Assembly: GCA_024278015.1 (NCBI GenBank)
Contig: JAJRUC010000524.1
Coordinates: 1-15,026, forward strand
DNA length: 15,026 bases
Direction: 5' to 3'
Source of the DNA: Chloroflexota bacterium
GTDB taxonomy: Bacteria; Chloroflexota; Anaerolineae; 4572-78
Shown: one piece after another, positions 6,475 through 13,619 of the stretch
Layout: each line of letters starts with the position of its first letter
Position numbering within the stretch: the first letter of the stretch is position 1
The notes under the pieces: generated by a model
The model's input: the letters and a program-made list of their open reading frames with translations, nothing else
Database searches by the model: none
Told to the model about the DNA's origin: nothing
Translations under genes and position numbers: made by a program

Positions 6475-7814
6475 ACGTTACTCCTTTGGGGCATCATTTG
6501 GCGTTGAGCTTGCGCAATATCAGCCAGTTGGATGAGCGTATCTTCATAAGAGGTTGGGCTGTGGGCATCTTGCCGTAAAAAGCCAAGAATATTGGGCCGC
6601 AGCGTAATGGCCTGGTCAATGCCGGGGTTTGAGCCATCGACATAAGCGCCGATGTTAATCAGGTCGCTGGCTTTCTCGTAGGTTGCCATCATATCCCGCA
6701 ACTGGCTGGCCTGGGCGCGATGGGCGTCGGCGGTGATGGCGGGCATTACCCGGCTGACGCTGGCCAGAACGTCGATGGCGGGATAGTGGTTTTGGGCGGC
6801 CAGGTCTCTGGAAAGGACGATATGTCCATCCAGAATTGAGCGCACCGCATCGGTGATGGGTTCGGTCATGTCGTCTGATTCAACCAGCACGGTGTAAAAG
6901 CCGGTAATGGTGCCCCGGTCACTGGTGCCGGTTCGTTCCATTAGTTTGGGCAACAGGGCAAATACCGAGGGCGTGTACCCTTTCATGGCGGGCGGTTCGC
7001 CGATTGCCAGGCCGATTTCGCGTTGGGCCATGGCAAAGCGGGTTACGGAATCCATCATAAAGGTTACATCGCGGCCCTGGTCTCTAAAAAACTCGGCGAT
7101 GGCGGTGGCAACCCACGCCCCTTTCAGCCGCACCAGAGCGGGCTGGTCGCTGGTAGAGACAATCACCACAGACCGGGCCAGCCCTTCCGCCTTCAAATCG
7201 TTGTCGATAAACTCCCGTACTTCCCGGCCCCGTTCACCGATGAGGCCGATAACGCTGATGTCGGCCCGGGACTGGCGGGCAATCATGCCCATCAGCGTGC
7301 TTTTGCCCACGCCGCTGCCGGCAAAAATGCCGATGCGCTGCCCTTTGCCCACGGTCAAAAAGCCGTCAATGGCCCGGACGCCGGTTTCCAGCGGTTGGCA
7401 GATGGGTATCCGGCCCATCGGCGGCGGGGCGGTTCCGGCGGCAGGGTAGGCGGCGGGGCAAACAAGGGGGCCTTTGCCGTCGATGGGTTGGCCCAGGCCG
7501 TTCAACACCCGGCCCAGCAGCGCATCGCCCACAGATACGGTGAAGAGCGAACCGCTGTCTCTGACGGCGTTGCCGGGGGCAATGCCGCGCATTTCGCCCA
7601 AAGGCATCAGCAAGGTTCTGGTATCTTTAAAGCCCATCACTTCGGCCGGCGTTTCGGTCTGGCCGTCGTCGGCCACAATGTAGCAGAGCTGCCCAATCTG
7701 GGCGTGCAAGCCAATGGCTTCAATAGTCAAGCCAATCACCTGGGTAACTTTGCCCCGTTTAACATAGGGCGACGCTTTTTCCAGCGCCTGATAATAGGCA
7801 TCCCAATTAATCAT
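6471..7814 (-). CDS. fliI: Flagellum-specific ATP synthase / export ATPase FliI
   Basis: Cytoplasmic ATPase of the flagellar type III export apparatus, related to the F1 beta subunit. The 447-residue length is standard. Visible motifs are GRVLNGLGQPIDGKGP (101-116), Walker A AGSGVGKST (165-173, Lys171), the family segment IGLIGERGREVREFI (189-203), Walker B VTFMMDSVTRFAMAQREIG (250-268, Asp255) and the C-terminal HYPAIDVLASVSRVMP. The chosen start is the ATG at 7814-7812 (MINWDAYYQAL). A longer frame from a TTG at 7874 would begin upstream of the predicted transcription start and adds residues unlike the family. The Shine-Dalgarno site is poor: AAAAGGGG lies 19 nt before the ATG, with a small GGTT-ATA-AACC palindrome between. 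It heads the fliI-fliJ-transglycosylase-flgB unit. FliH, its usual neighbour and inhibitor, is 4 kb upstream, beyond the kinase gene. Confidence 0.97.
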   Translation of the reverse strand: MINWDAYYQALEKASPYVKRGKVTQVIGLTIEAIGLHAQIGQLCYIVADDGQTETPAEVMGFKDTRTLLMPLGEMRGIAPGNAVRDSGSLFTVSVGDALLGRVLNGLGQPIDGKGPLVCPAAYPAAGTAPPPMGRIPICQPLETGVRAIDGFLTVGKGQRIGIFAGSGVGKSTLMGMIARQSRADISVIGLIGERGREVREFIDNDLKAEGLARSVVIVSTSDQPALVRLKGAWVATAIAEFFRDQGRDVTFMMDSVTRFAMAQREIGLAIGEPPAMKGYTPSVFALLPKLMERTGTSDRGTITGFYTVLVESDDMTEPITDAVRSILDGHIVLSRDLAAQNHYPAIDVLASVSRVMPAITADAHRAQASQLRDMMATYEKASDLINIGAYVDGSNPGIDQAITLRPNILGFLRQDAHSPTSYEDTLIQLADIAQAQRQMMPQRSNV

Positions 7815-7862
7815 AATGGTTATAAACCGCAAACCCCTTTTCTTTGCTACTGCTACATTGTT

Positions 7863-7891
7863 ACTGTAACACAATCAGGGTGAAACTTCAG
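7863..7891 (-). promoter_or_regulatory. Candidate promoter of the fliI-fliJ-flgB unit
   Basis: On the minus strand: -35-like CTGAAG (7891-7886), a 17-bp spacer, then TACAGT (7868-7863) with an extended TG (TGTTACAGT). Transcription would start near 7856, about 42 nt before the chosen fliI ATG. Ten of the 12 bases around the -10 (7873-7862) match those before fliK (4968-4957), and the distance to TTTTACTGAA is 13 nt in both. The insertion of the kinase gene between fliH and fliI makes a separate fliI promoter necessary. Confidence 0.5.
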
Positions 7892-7929
7892 TAAAAATGG
7901 CGTGAACGAGCTGTAAAAAGACTGTAAAG
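7880..7929 (-). promoter_or_regulatory. Array of 11-bp-phased TTYAC repeats upstream of fliI
   Basis: Plus-strand cores GTGAAA (7880), GTAAAA (7891), GTGAA (7902), GTAAAA (7913) and GTAAAG (7924) are each exactly 11 bp apart. Copies two to five correspond one to one with the four copies upstream of fliK, including the T-to-C variant in the same place. The first copy lies inside the promoter spacer. The array lies between the divergent fliI and kinase genes and could serve both, although it sits much closer to the fliI promoter. Confidence 0.6.
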
Positions 7930-8034
7930 AAAATTGGTGACAAGCCGCAGAAATGCCGCGCTGCAAGTGTTTCCTGTCGGCAAACTGGTTGCGGCAAGGG
8001 CTTGAATGAGAATGGTTGGCGTACCCAGGGCCGA

Positions 8035-8063
8035 TTGACCATCTGAGGCCATTATGGTAAACT
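8035..8063 (+). promoter_or_regulatory. Candidate promoter of the hybrid kinase gene
   Basis: TTGACC (8035-8040), a 17-bp spacer and TAAACT (8058-8063) with an extended TG (TGGTAAACT). The -35 is a good sigma-70 match. Transcription would start near 8070, which excludes translation from the ATG at 8054 and supports the one at 8111. The -10 is of the same extended type as the two flagellar promoters, but the phased repeat array is not adjacent. Confidence 0.4.
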
Positions 8064-8110
8064 GTAAACAGCCGTTGTATATTTTGTGGTTGGCAGGAAG
8101 TTGTTTTCCC

Positions 8111-11100
8111 ATGCTTGATTCAAAAAACATCAACGCCCGCGTTCCGTCTGCTGCGCAACTGAATATGACTGCCGGCGATTATCCCCTGTTCCGTATTATG
8201 TATCTGTCCGGGGGATATTTGTTGTTGGCTGCCGTCCTGTTGCTGCCGGCCAATTACGGGCTTGCGCCTTCGTTTGTCCCGGAGCGATATGTGTTGGGGG
8301 GGGTAGATTTGGCGTGGTTGCTGGTGGGCGGATGGGGGTATCTGCCGTTATTGCTGGTGCCCGTTTTAGCTGCCGTTATTTTTGGGGGAGGCGCAACCCT
8401 GCCGATATGGCTTTTGTTCGGCCATGCGGTTATTCGGATGGCCGCCTATAGCCTGGCTGCCGGCGGTATGCGGCGATTGTGGCAGAAAAGCCTCAATTCG
8501 CGGTGGACGCTGAAGCGGCTGGTGCGCTTGTTGCTGCTAACGGTTACAATCTCTTTTTTTGTGGCCGCCCTGACAATCGTCAGCTTGAGCATGGCGGGTG
8601 TTTCTTTAGACCGGCCCTACAGTAATTTGCTGTTTGTCATTTGGGTCAACGAGATGCTCAGCCTGTTGGGCTTTACCCCTTTTCTGGTGAGCAGCCTCCT
8701 TCAAATCAGAAAAATCCACCTGACCGCAACCGGAGACTCCTGGCCACAACGGCTTAAAGCCGCGCTTTCAACGGTCTTTCAGCCCGTAACGCCGGAGAAG
8801 GTGGCAGAAATAGCCGTCGTCAGCAGCGGGTTCATCCTGATTTTTTGGCTGACGTTTGTCTCTCCGTTTGCCTTCAGCGGGAATCTGTTCTTTTTGATTT
8901 TCCTGCCGCTAACCTGGATAACCATTCGTTATGGGTTGCGGGGGGCAATCAGCGGCATTGCCGGGGTGCAGGCCGGCATCGTTGTGGCCTGGCATTTTGT
9001 CGGACAAGCAACGGCCGCCGACCTGTTCGGTTTTGAAATCCCTGCCCTGTCGCTTTATATCATCATCATTTTTCTGGGCTGGGCCATTACCGAGCGCGAA
9101 ACAGAGAAGATCGCCCGCGAAAGGTTGCTGGCGGCAGAACGCAAACAACGCCTTATTGCCGAAACGCTGGCCGATGTGACCCTGGCCCTTACCTCTCAAC
9201 ATAGCGCCTCTGCCGTGTTAAACGAAATTTTGCGTCAGGTGCAGCGATTGGTGCCGTACAAAACGGCGCACATCGTCTTGCTGGAAGGGGAAAATTTGCG
9301 CATCGCCTACTGGCAGGGCTATCAAAATTTCGGCAGTGAACGGCTGATAGCCAATTTAACCCAACCCCTTGCAGATTTTCCGCTGGATGCGGAAGTGATT
9401 TACTCGCGGGAGCCGTTGCTCATTTACGATACCCGGCAGGAAGCCCGTTGGGTTGTTCAGGCAGAAACCGCATGGGTGCGCTGCCACGTGGTGTTGCCGG
9501 TTGTCCACGGCGGGCAGGTTTTGGGATTGTTGCGCCTGGATGCCGATGAGCCGGGGGCCTTTACCCACAAAATGTTGACTGTCCTGCAACCCCTCATCAA
9601 TTCGGCGGCAATTGCCCTGGAAAACGCGCGCCTGTACGAACAGGCCCAACAGGAAATTACCGACCGGAAACGGGCTGAACAAGCGGCCCAGGATAGCCTT
9701 AACCAACTGACCGGCGCTTATGAACAAACAATTATTTACGCCCAGGAACTGAACGCTGAAGCCGCCGAAAGAAAACGCGCCGAAGAACAAATTCGCCGCC
9801 GAAACCGGGAATTAACCCTGCTGAACCGGGTCATTGTCGCTTCGGCCAAAGGGTTAAGCGAACAATCGGTTTTGCAGATTACGTGTAACGAACTGGCCCT
9901 GGCCTTCGATATGGCCCGGGTGGTGGCCTTGTTGTTTGATGCCGGCCGGCGGCAAGCCGTGCGCGTAGCTTATTATCAGTCCGATGGCTGGCTTGATGAC
10001 CCGGTAGAAGCGGTGTCGCCGGCTGATGACCCCCTGGCCGCCTATTTGCAAAAGCATAAAACGCCCCTGGTGGTTGGCAATATGCACACCGAATCCCGCA
10101 TCGAGGCCATTCGTCAGGCGCCCCATACCCGGGGCGCATCGGCTTTGCTGGCCTTGCCGCTTGTTACCGGGGGCGATATGGTGGGCTACTTTGCGTTGAG
10201 CGGTCTGGATGCCAGAGCGTTTTCTTCAGAAGAGGTTGATTTGGCCTGGCGCGTGGCCGACCAGGTGGCGGGGGCCATTATGCGGGCGCGGCTCGATAAA
10301 TCGCGCCGGCAACTGAGCGCGGCCATAGAGCAGGCCGCCGAAAGCGTGGTCATTACCGATACGGGGGGATACATTGTTTATACCAACCCGGCCTACGAAC
10401 AAACCAGTCTGTACGCCAAAGATGAAGTGCTGGGGCGTAACTGGCTGGCGCAATGCAGAAGCGAAAAACACAACGACGCATTTTATACGCATATATGGAC
10501 CACCCTGCGGGCCGGAAACGTGTGGCAGGGGCATATGGTTAGCCGCAAAAAAGATGGCAGCCTGTTTACCGAAGATACAACCGTGGCCCCTATTCGGAAC
10601 GAACATGGCGCCATTGTAAATTATGTCAGCGTCCAGCGCGATATTACCCGCGAACTTCAGCTTGAGGAACAATACTATCAGGCTCAAAAAATGGAAGCCA
10701 TCGGGCGGCTTACCGGCGGTATTGCCCATGATTTTAATAATTTATTAACCGCCATCAACGGTTTTGTGGGTATTTTGCAGTCAAAACTCTCTGCCGATGA
10801 CCCGTCACGGGATGTGGTTGATAAAATTCAAAGCACCGGCCAACGGGCCGTGAACCTCATTGACCAGTTGATGGCCTTTAGCCGCAAAAGGGGCGGCAAT
10901 CCGCAAATTATCAATCTGAATGATGTGGTGATGAACATTGGCAGTATGCTCCAGCCGATTATTGGCCGCGACGTGAATTTGGAAACCCGGTTACTGCCGG
11001 ATTTGTGGTATATAAAAATTGACCCTACCCAGTTAGAGCAAGTTATTGTGAACCTGGTGGTTAATGCGCGTGACGCCATGCCCGTGGGGGGGCAACTGAC

Positions 11101-11821
11101 CATTGTTACAACCAACGTGGTTTTGCCCAAACAGGATACCAACCATCGGTTGGGGGTGGAGCCTGGCCCCTATGTGCGCCTGCTGCTGCAAGATACGGGC
11201 AGCGGCATGACAGATGAGGTGAAAGCCCGCATTTTTGAGCCGTTTTTTACCACCAAAGCAGAGGGCAAAGGCACCGGCCTGGGGTTAGCCACCACATTCG
11301 GCATTGTTGAACGCAGCGGCGGGCACATCAAAGTGGAAAGTGAGGTTGGCCGGGGGACAACGTTTAAAATTTACCTGCCCCGTACCACCGAAGCCCCGGA
11401 AACAAACAGGGTGCCGCGTCGCGTGCGGGCCGCCGAGATGCCCATCGGCACTGAAACGGTGCTGATTGTAGAAGATGAACCGGCAATTCGTAATTTGGCA
11501 GTGCGGCTATTGTCCCGGCAAGGGTATCATGTGCTGGAAGCCGCCGACGGCCGGCAAGCGATACAACACGCCGAACAATACCAGGGCGTTATTCATTTGT
11601 TGTTGACCGATATGGTAATGCCCGATGTCAACGGGCAAGAGTTGGCCGCGCGCGTTAAAAACCGGCGCGCAGAGACAAAAGTTTTGTATATGTCCGGACA
11701 CAAAGAAGAAGCCATCGTCCCGGACGATGGCTTGGACTCTAAAAAGCGCTTTATCCAGAAACCGTTTTCGGCGGTTGATTTGGTGCGAAAGGTGCGGGCC
11801 GTGTTGGATACAGGTCACTAA
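8111..11821 (+). CDS. Membrane-bound hybrid sensor histidine kinase (MASE1-like, GAF, GAF, PAS, kinase, receiver)
   Basis: A 1236-residue hybrid kinase. About eight hydrophobic segments fill residues 31-326 (MASE1-like sensor), followed by a short coiled coil, GAF 1 (about 361-506), a long charged coiled coil (508-571), GAF 2 (566-726) and PAS (734-847). The kinase core has the H-box LTGGIAHDFNNLL (phospho-acceptor His873), the N-box VIVNLVVNARDAM (Asn981, Asn985), DTGSGM and GKGTGLGL. A C-terminal receiver (about 1115-1232) has acidic pocket VEDEP, phospho-acceptor Asp1167 in LLLTDMVMPD, and Lys1217 in QKPF. There is no DNA-binding or output domain, so the phosphate presumably passes on through another protein. 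The gene is the only one on the plus strand and splits fliH from fliI. I chose the ATG at 8111 (AGGAAG, 10-nt gap; downstream of the candidate promoter); ATG 8054 would add 19 residues. Its ligand and any link to motility are unknown. Confidence 0.93.
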   Translation: MLDSKNINARVPSAAQLNMTAGDYPLFRIMYLSGGYLLLAAVLLLPANYGLAPSFVPERYVLGGVDLAWLLVGGWGYLPLLLVPVLAAVIFGGGATLPIWLLFGHAVIRMAAYSLAAGGMRRLWQKSLNSRWTLKRLVRLLLLTVTISFFVAALTIVSLSMAGVSLDRPYSNLLFVIWVNEMLSLLGFTPFLVSSLLQIRKIHLTATGDSWPQRLKAALSTVFQPVTPEKVAEIAVVSSGFILIFWLTFVSPFAFSGNLFFLIFLPLTWITIRYGLRGAISGIAGVQAGIVVAWHFVGQATAADLFGFEIPALSLYIIIIFLGWAITERETEKIARERLLAAERKQRLIAETLADVTLALTSQHSASAVLNEILRQVQRLVPYKTAHIVLLEGENLRIAYWQGYQNFGSERLIANLTQPLADFPLDAEVIYSREPLLIYDTRQEARWVVQAETAWVRCHVVLPVVHGGQVLGLLRLDADEPGAFTHKMLTVLQPLINSAAIALENARLYEQAQQEITDRKRAEQAAQDSLNQLTGAYEQTIIYAQELNAEAAERKRAEEQIRRRNRELTLLNRVIVASAKGLSEQSVLQITCNELALAFDMARVVALLFDAGRRQAVRVAYYQSDGWLDDPVEAVSPADDPLAAYLQKHKTPLVVGNMHTESRIEAIRQAPHTRGASALLALPLVTGGDMVGYFALSGLDARAFSSEEVDLAWRVADQVAGAIMRARLDKSRRQLSAAIEQAAESVVITDTGGYIVYTNPAYEQTSLYAKDEVLGRNWLAQCRSEKHNDAFYTHIWTTLRAGNVWQGHMVSRKKDGSLFTEDTTVAPIRNEHGAIVNYVSVQRDITRELQLEEQYYQAQKMEAIGRLTGGIAHDFNNLLTAINGFVGILQSKLSADDPSRDVVDKIQSTGQRAVNLIDQLMAFSRKRGGNPQIINLNDVVMNIGSMLQPIIGRDVNLETRLLPDLWYIKIDPTQLEQVIVNLVVNARDAMPVGGQLTIVTTNVVLPKQDTNHRLGVEPGPYVRLLLQDTGSGMTDEVKARIFEPFFTTKAEGKGTGLGLATTFGIVERSGGHIKVESEVGRGTTFKIYLPRTTEAPETNRVPRRVRAAEMPIGTETVLIVEDEPAIRNLAVRLLSRQGYHVLEAADGRQAIQHAEQYQGVIHLLLTDMVMPDVNGQELAARVKNRRAETKVLYMSGHKEEAIVPDDGLDSKKRFIQKPFSAVDLVRKVRAVLDTGH

Positions 11822-12576
11822 CCGATAGTATCGGCCACACCGGCAAAAGCCATTTCTATTTGACCCAACTGCGTTTCCAGCCGGGCATCTATCGTCCCCC
11901 CCCCAACGTCTATTAAAAAGCCTCCCCGTTTCAATTGTTTATCAGGAATCAACTCCCATTTGGTGTCCGGTTGCTGCAAATTGGCAACCGCGTCCCAATG
12001 GGGCCGGAGAACTTCATAATCATGGGGATTAACCCGAATGCGGCAAGCCCCCTGAATGCCGGTGGTTTCTATAATTTGGGCCACCGCTTCGCTGATGGTT
12101 TGGGGGCTGATGGTTAAGGCATGGCCCAGTAACTTTTTGGCGATAGCCAGAGCCAGTTTGCCCACTTCGCGCTCAACCTCTTTCAGCAGGGCGTTTTGCG
12201 CGGTAACGGCAGAATCTGCCAAAGATTTCCAGGTGGCAATCGTTTCCGAAAGCTCGGCTTGCGCGGCTTGCCGGCCTTCTGAAAACCCGGCTTCCCAGCC
12301 CTTTTGTTGCGCCTCAACTTCCATTTGGACGGCCCGGGCCTGGGCCTGTTTCAGCAGCGCCTCCGCTTCGGCGGCGGCTTTGTCCTGTATGGTCCGGGCC
12401 TCTGCGCGGGCCGTCTCTACCGGCGCAAGTTGTTGGGCGGGGACGGCAGAAGGAGCCGGGGTTGTCAACGCCGTTTCCGGCCTCGGCCTCGGCTTCGGCG
12501 GAGAGACGCGGCGGTTATTTCCAACCGATACTTTGTGCTGCCGCTCAACATAAGTTGCTTTCAAGACCTTTGACAT
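11818..12576 (-). CDS. fliH: Flagellar assembly protein FliH
   Basis: FliH binds FliI as a dimer, regulates its ATPase activity and docks it to the C-ring. The 252-residue protein has a Pro-rich N-terminus, a long Ala/Glu/Gln-rich helix (about residues 53-110) ending in the Gly-spaced GWEAGFSEGRQA, and the conserved C-terminal domain: GKLALAIAKKLLGHAL, RIRVNPHDYEVLRPHWD and KRGGFLIDVGGGTIDARLE. The start is the ATG at 12576-12574; the nearest Shine-Dalgarno-like sequence (GGGGAG) is rather far at 14 nt. It follows fliG by 24 bp. Its TAG stop (11820-11818) interlocks with the TAA of the convergent kinase gene, which leaves no space for a terminator between them. Confidence 0.94.
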   Translation of the reverse strand: MSKVLKATYVERQHKVSVGNNRRVSPPKPRPRPETALTTPAPSAVPAQQLAPVETARAEARTIQDKAAAEAEALLKQAQARAVQMEVEAQQKGWEAGFSEGRQAAQAELSETIATWKSLADSAVTAQNALLKEVEREVGKLALAIAKKLLGHALTISPQTISEAVAQIIETTGIQGACRIRVNPHDYEVLRPHWDAVANLQQPDTKWELIPDKQLKRGGFLIDVGGGTIDARLETQLGQIEMAFAGVADTIG

Positions 12577-12600
12577 AATCGGATTCAGCGCTCCCCGGCG

Positions 12601-13611
12601 TTACATAACAACATCGTCGCCGCCTCTGGAAATAACAATCTCTTCTGCCGCCTCCAGTTGACGGATGACATTAACAATCCGTTGCTGGGCTTCTTCAACA
12701 TTACGCAGGCGAACCGGGCCGGTAATGGCCAGGTCTTCTTTAAGCAGTTGGGCGGCCCGTTTGGACATGTTGCGGAAGATAAGGCTGCGAACCTCTTCGC
12801 TGGCTCCTTTAAGGGCCAGAATAAGGTCTTTGGTATCCACGTCGCGCAAAATACGCTGAATACTGCGGTCATCAAGCGTAACCACGTTTTCAAAGACAAA
12901 CATTTTCTGGCGAACTTCTTCGGCCACTTGCGGCTGCGCTTCGTCCAGGGCATCCATAATGACCTTTTCTGTGCTGCGGTCAACCTGATGCAGGATAGTG
13001 ACCAAAGACTGCACGCCACCGCTGGTGGTGTAATCCTGGGTGAGCAGGCTGGAGAGTTTGGTCTTCATGCCGGCTTCAACCTCTTTAATAACGCCCGGCG
13101 AAACCCGGTCCATCACGGCGATGCGGCTGGCAACTTCGCCTTGCAGGGTTTCGTCCAAATTGGCGATGACTCCGGCGGCGACGCTGGCCTTCAGATGAGA
13201 AATAATCAGCGAGATGGTCTGCGGGTGTTCGTTTTTAATTGAGTTTGCCAATTGAGCCGGGTCGGCATCGTTTAAAAAATCGAAGGGGACGCCCTGCGAG
13301 CGCATTTTAACGCGCTCCAGCAGTTCTTGCGCTTTTTGATTGCCCATAGTCCGGGCCAGCATATCTCTGGCGTATTCCGCCCCCCCGCTGGCTACCCCTT
13401 CGCTGACAAAAGACATTTGGTAACATTCCTGCACCACGGTCTCTTTTATTTTGGCCGGCACGGTTCCCATACGTAAAATTTCCAGCGTCAATTGCTCAAT
13501 TTCATCGTCGGAACAATATTTAAGAATGTGTGAAGAGGCTTCGGTGCCCAGGGTGATAATCAGGGCGGCGGATTTCTGCAAGCCATTCAGTTCGATGGTA
13601 TCTTCAGCCAT
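12601..13611 (-). CDS. fliG: Flagellar motor switch protein FliG
   Basis: FliG sits on the MS ring and transmits torque from the stator to the rotor. The 336-residue length is standard. Visible are an N-terminal FliF-binding domain, the middle-domain EHPQT motif (128-132), the Gly-Gly linker in TTSGGV (195-200), the MFVFENV motif (237-243) and the C-terminal charged torque helix region VTLDDRSIQRILRDVD (244-259), followed by LALKGASEEVRSLIFRNMS. These are the residues known to face the stator in other species, so the protein looks functional. The start is the ATG at 13611-13609, 8 bp after the fliF stop; the SD-like GGAAGG lies within the last fliF codons, which suggests coupling. Confidence 0.97.
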   Translation of the reverse strand: MAEDTIELNGLQKSAALIITLGTEASSHILKYCSDDEIEQLTLEILRMGTVPAKIKETVVQECYQMSFVSEGVASGGAEYARDMLARTMGNQKAQELLERVKMRSQGVPFDFLNDADPAQLANSIKNEHPQTISLIISHLKASVAAGVIANLDETLQGEVASRIAVMDRVSPGVIKEVEAGMKTKLSSLLTQDYTTSGGVQSLVTILHQVDRSTEKVIMDALDEAQPQVAEEVRQKMFVFENVVTLDDRSIQRILRDVDTKDLILALKGASEEVRSLIFRNMSKRAAQLLKEDLAITGPVRLRNVEEAQQRIVNVIRQLEAAEEIVISRGGDDVVM

Positions 13612-13619
13612 AGGGGATA

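Noticed and set aside
7861..7871. Palindrome GTTACTGTAAC upstream of fliI as a separate operator
   Set aside because: It coincides with the extended -10 shared with fliK, where the palindrome is not conserved, so it is more simply promoter sequence.
7023..7883. Plus-strand open frame of 286 codons opposite fliI
   Set aside because: Antisense to conserved FliI motifs including Walker A; composition (His, Gly, Ala rich) is typical of a shadow frame.
8054..8110. Kinase start at the ATG at 8054
   Set aside because: It has a GAGG site at close spacing and cannot be excluded, but it overlaps the spacer and -10 of the candidate promoter; the ATG at 8111 has a usable site and a reasonable leader.
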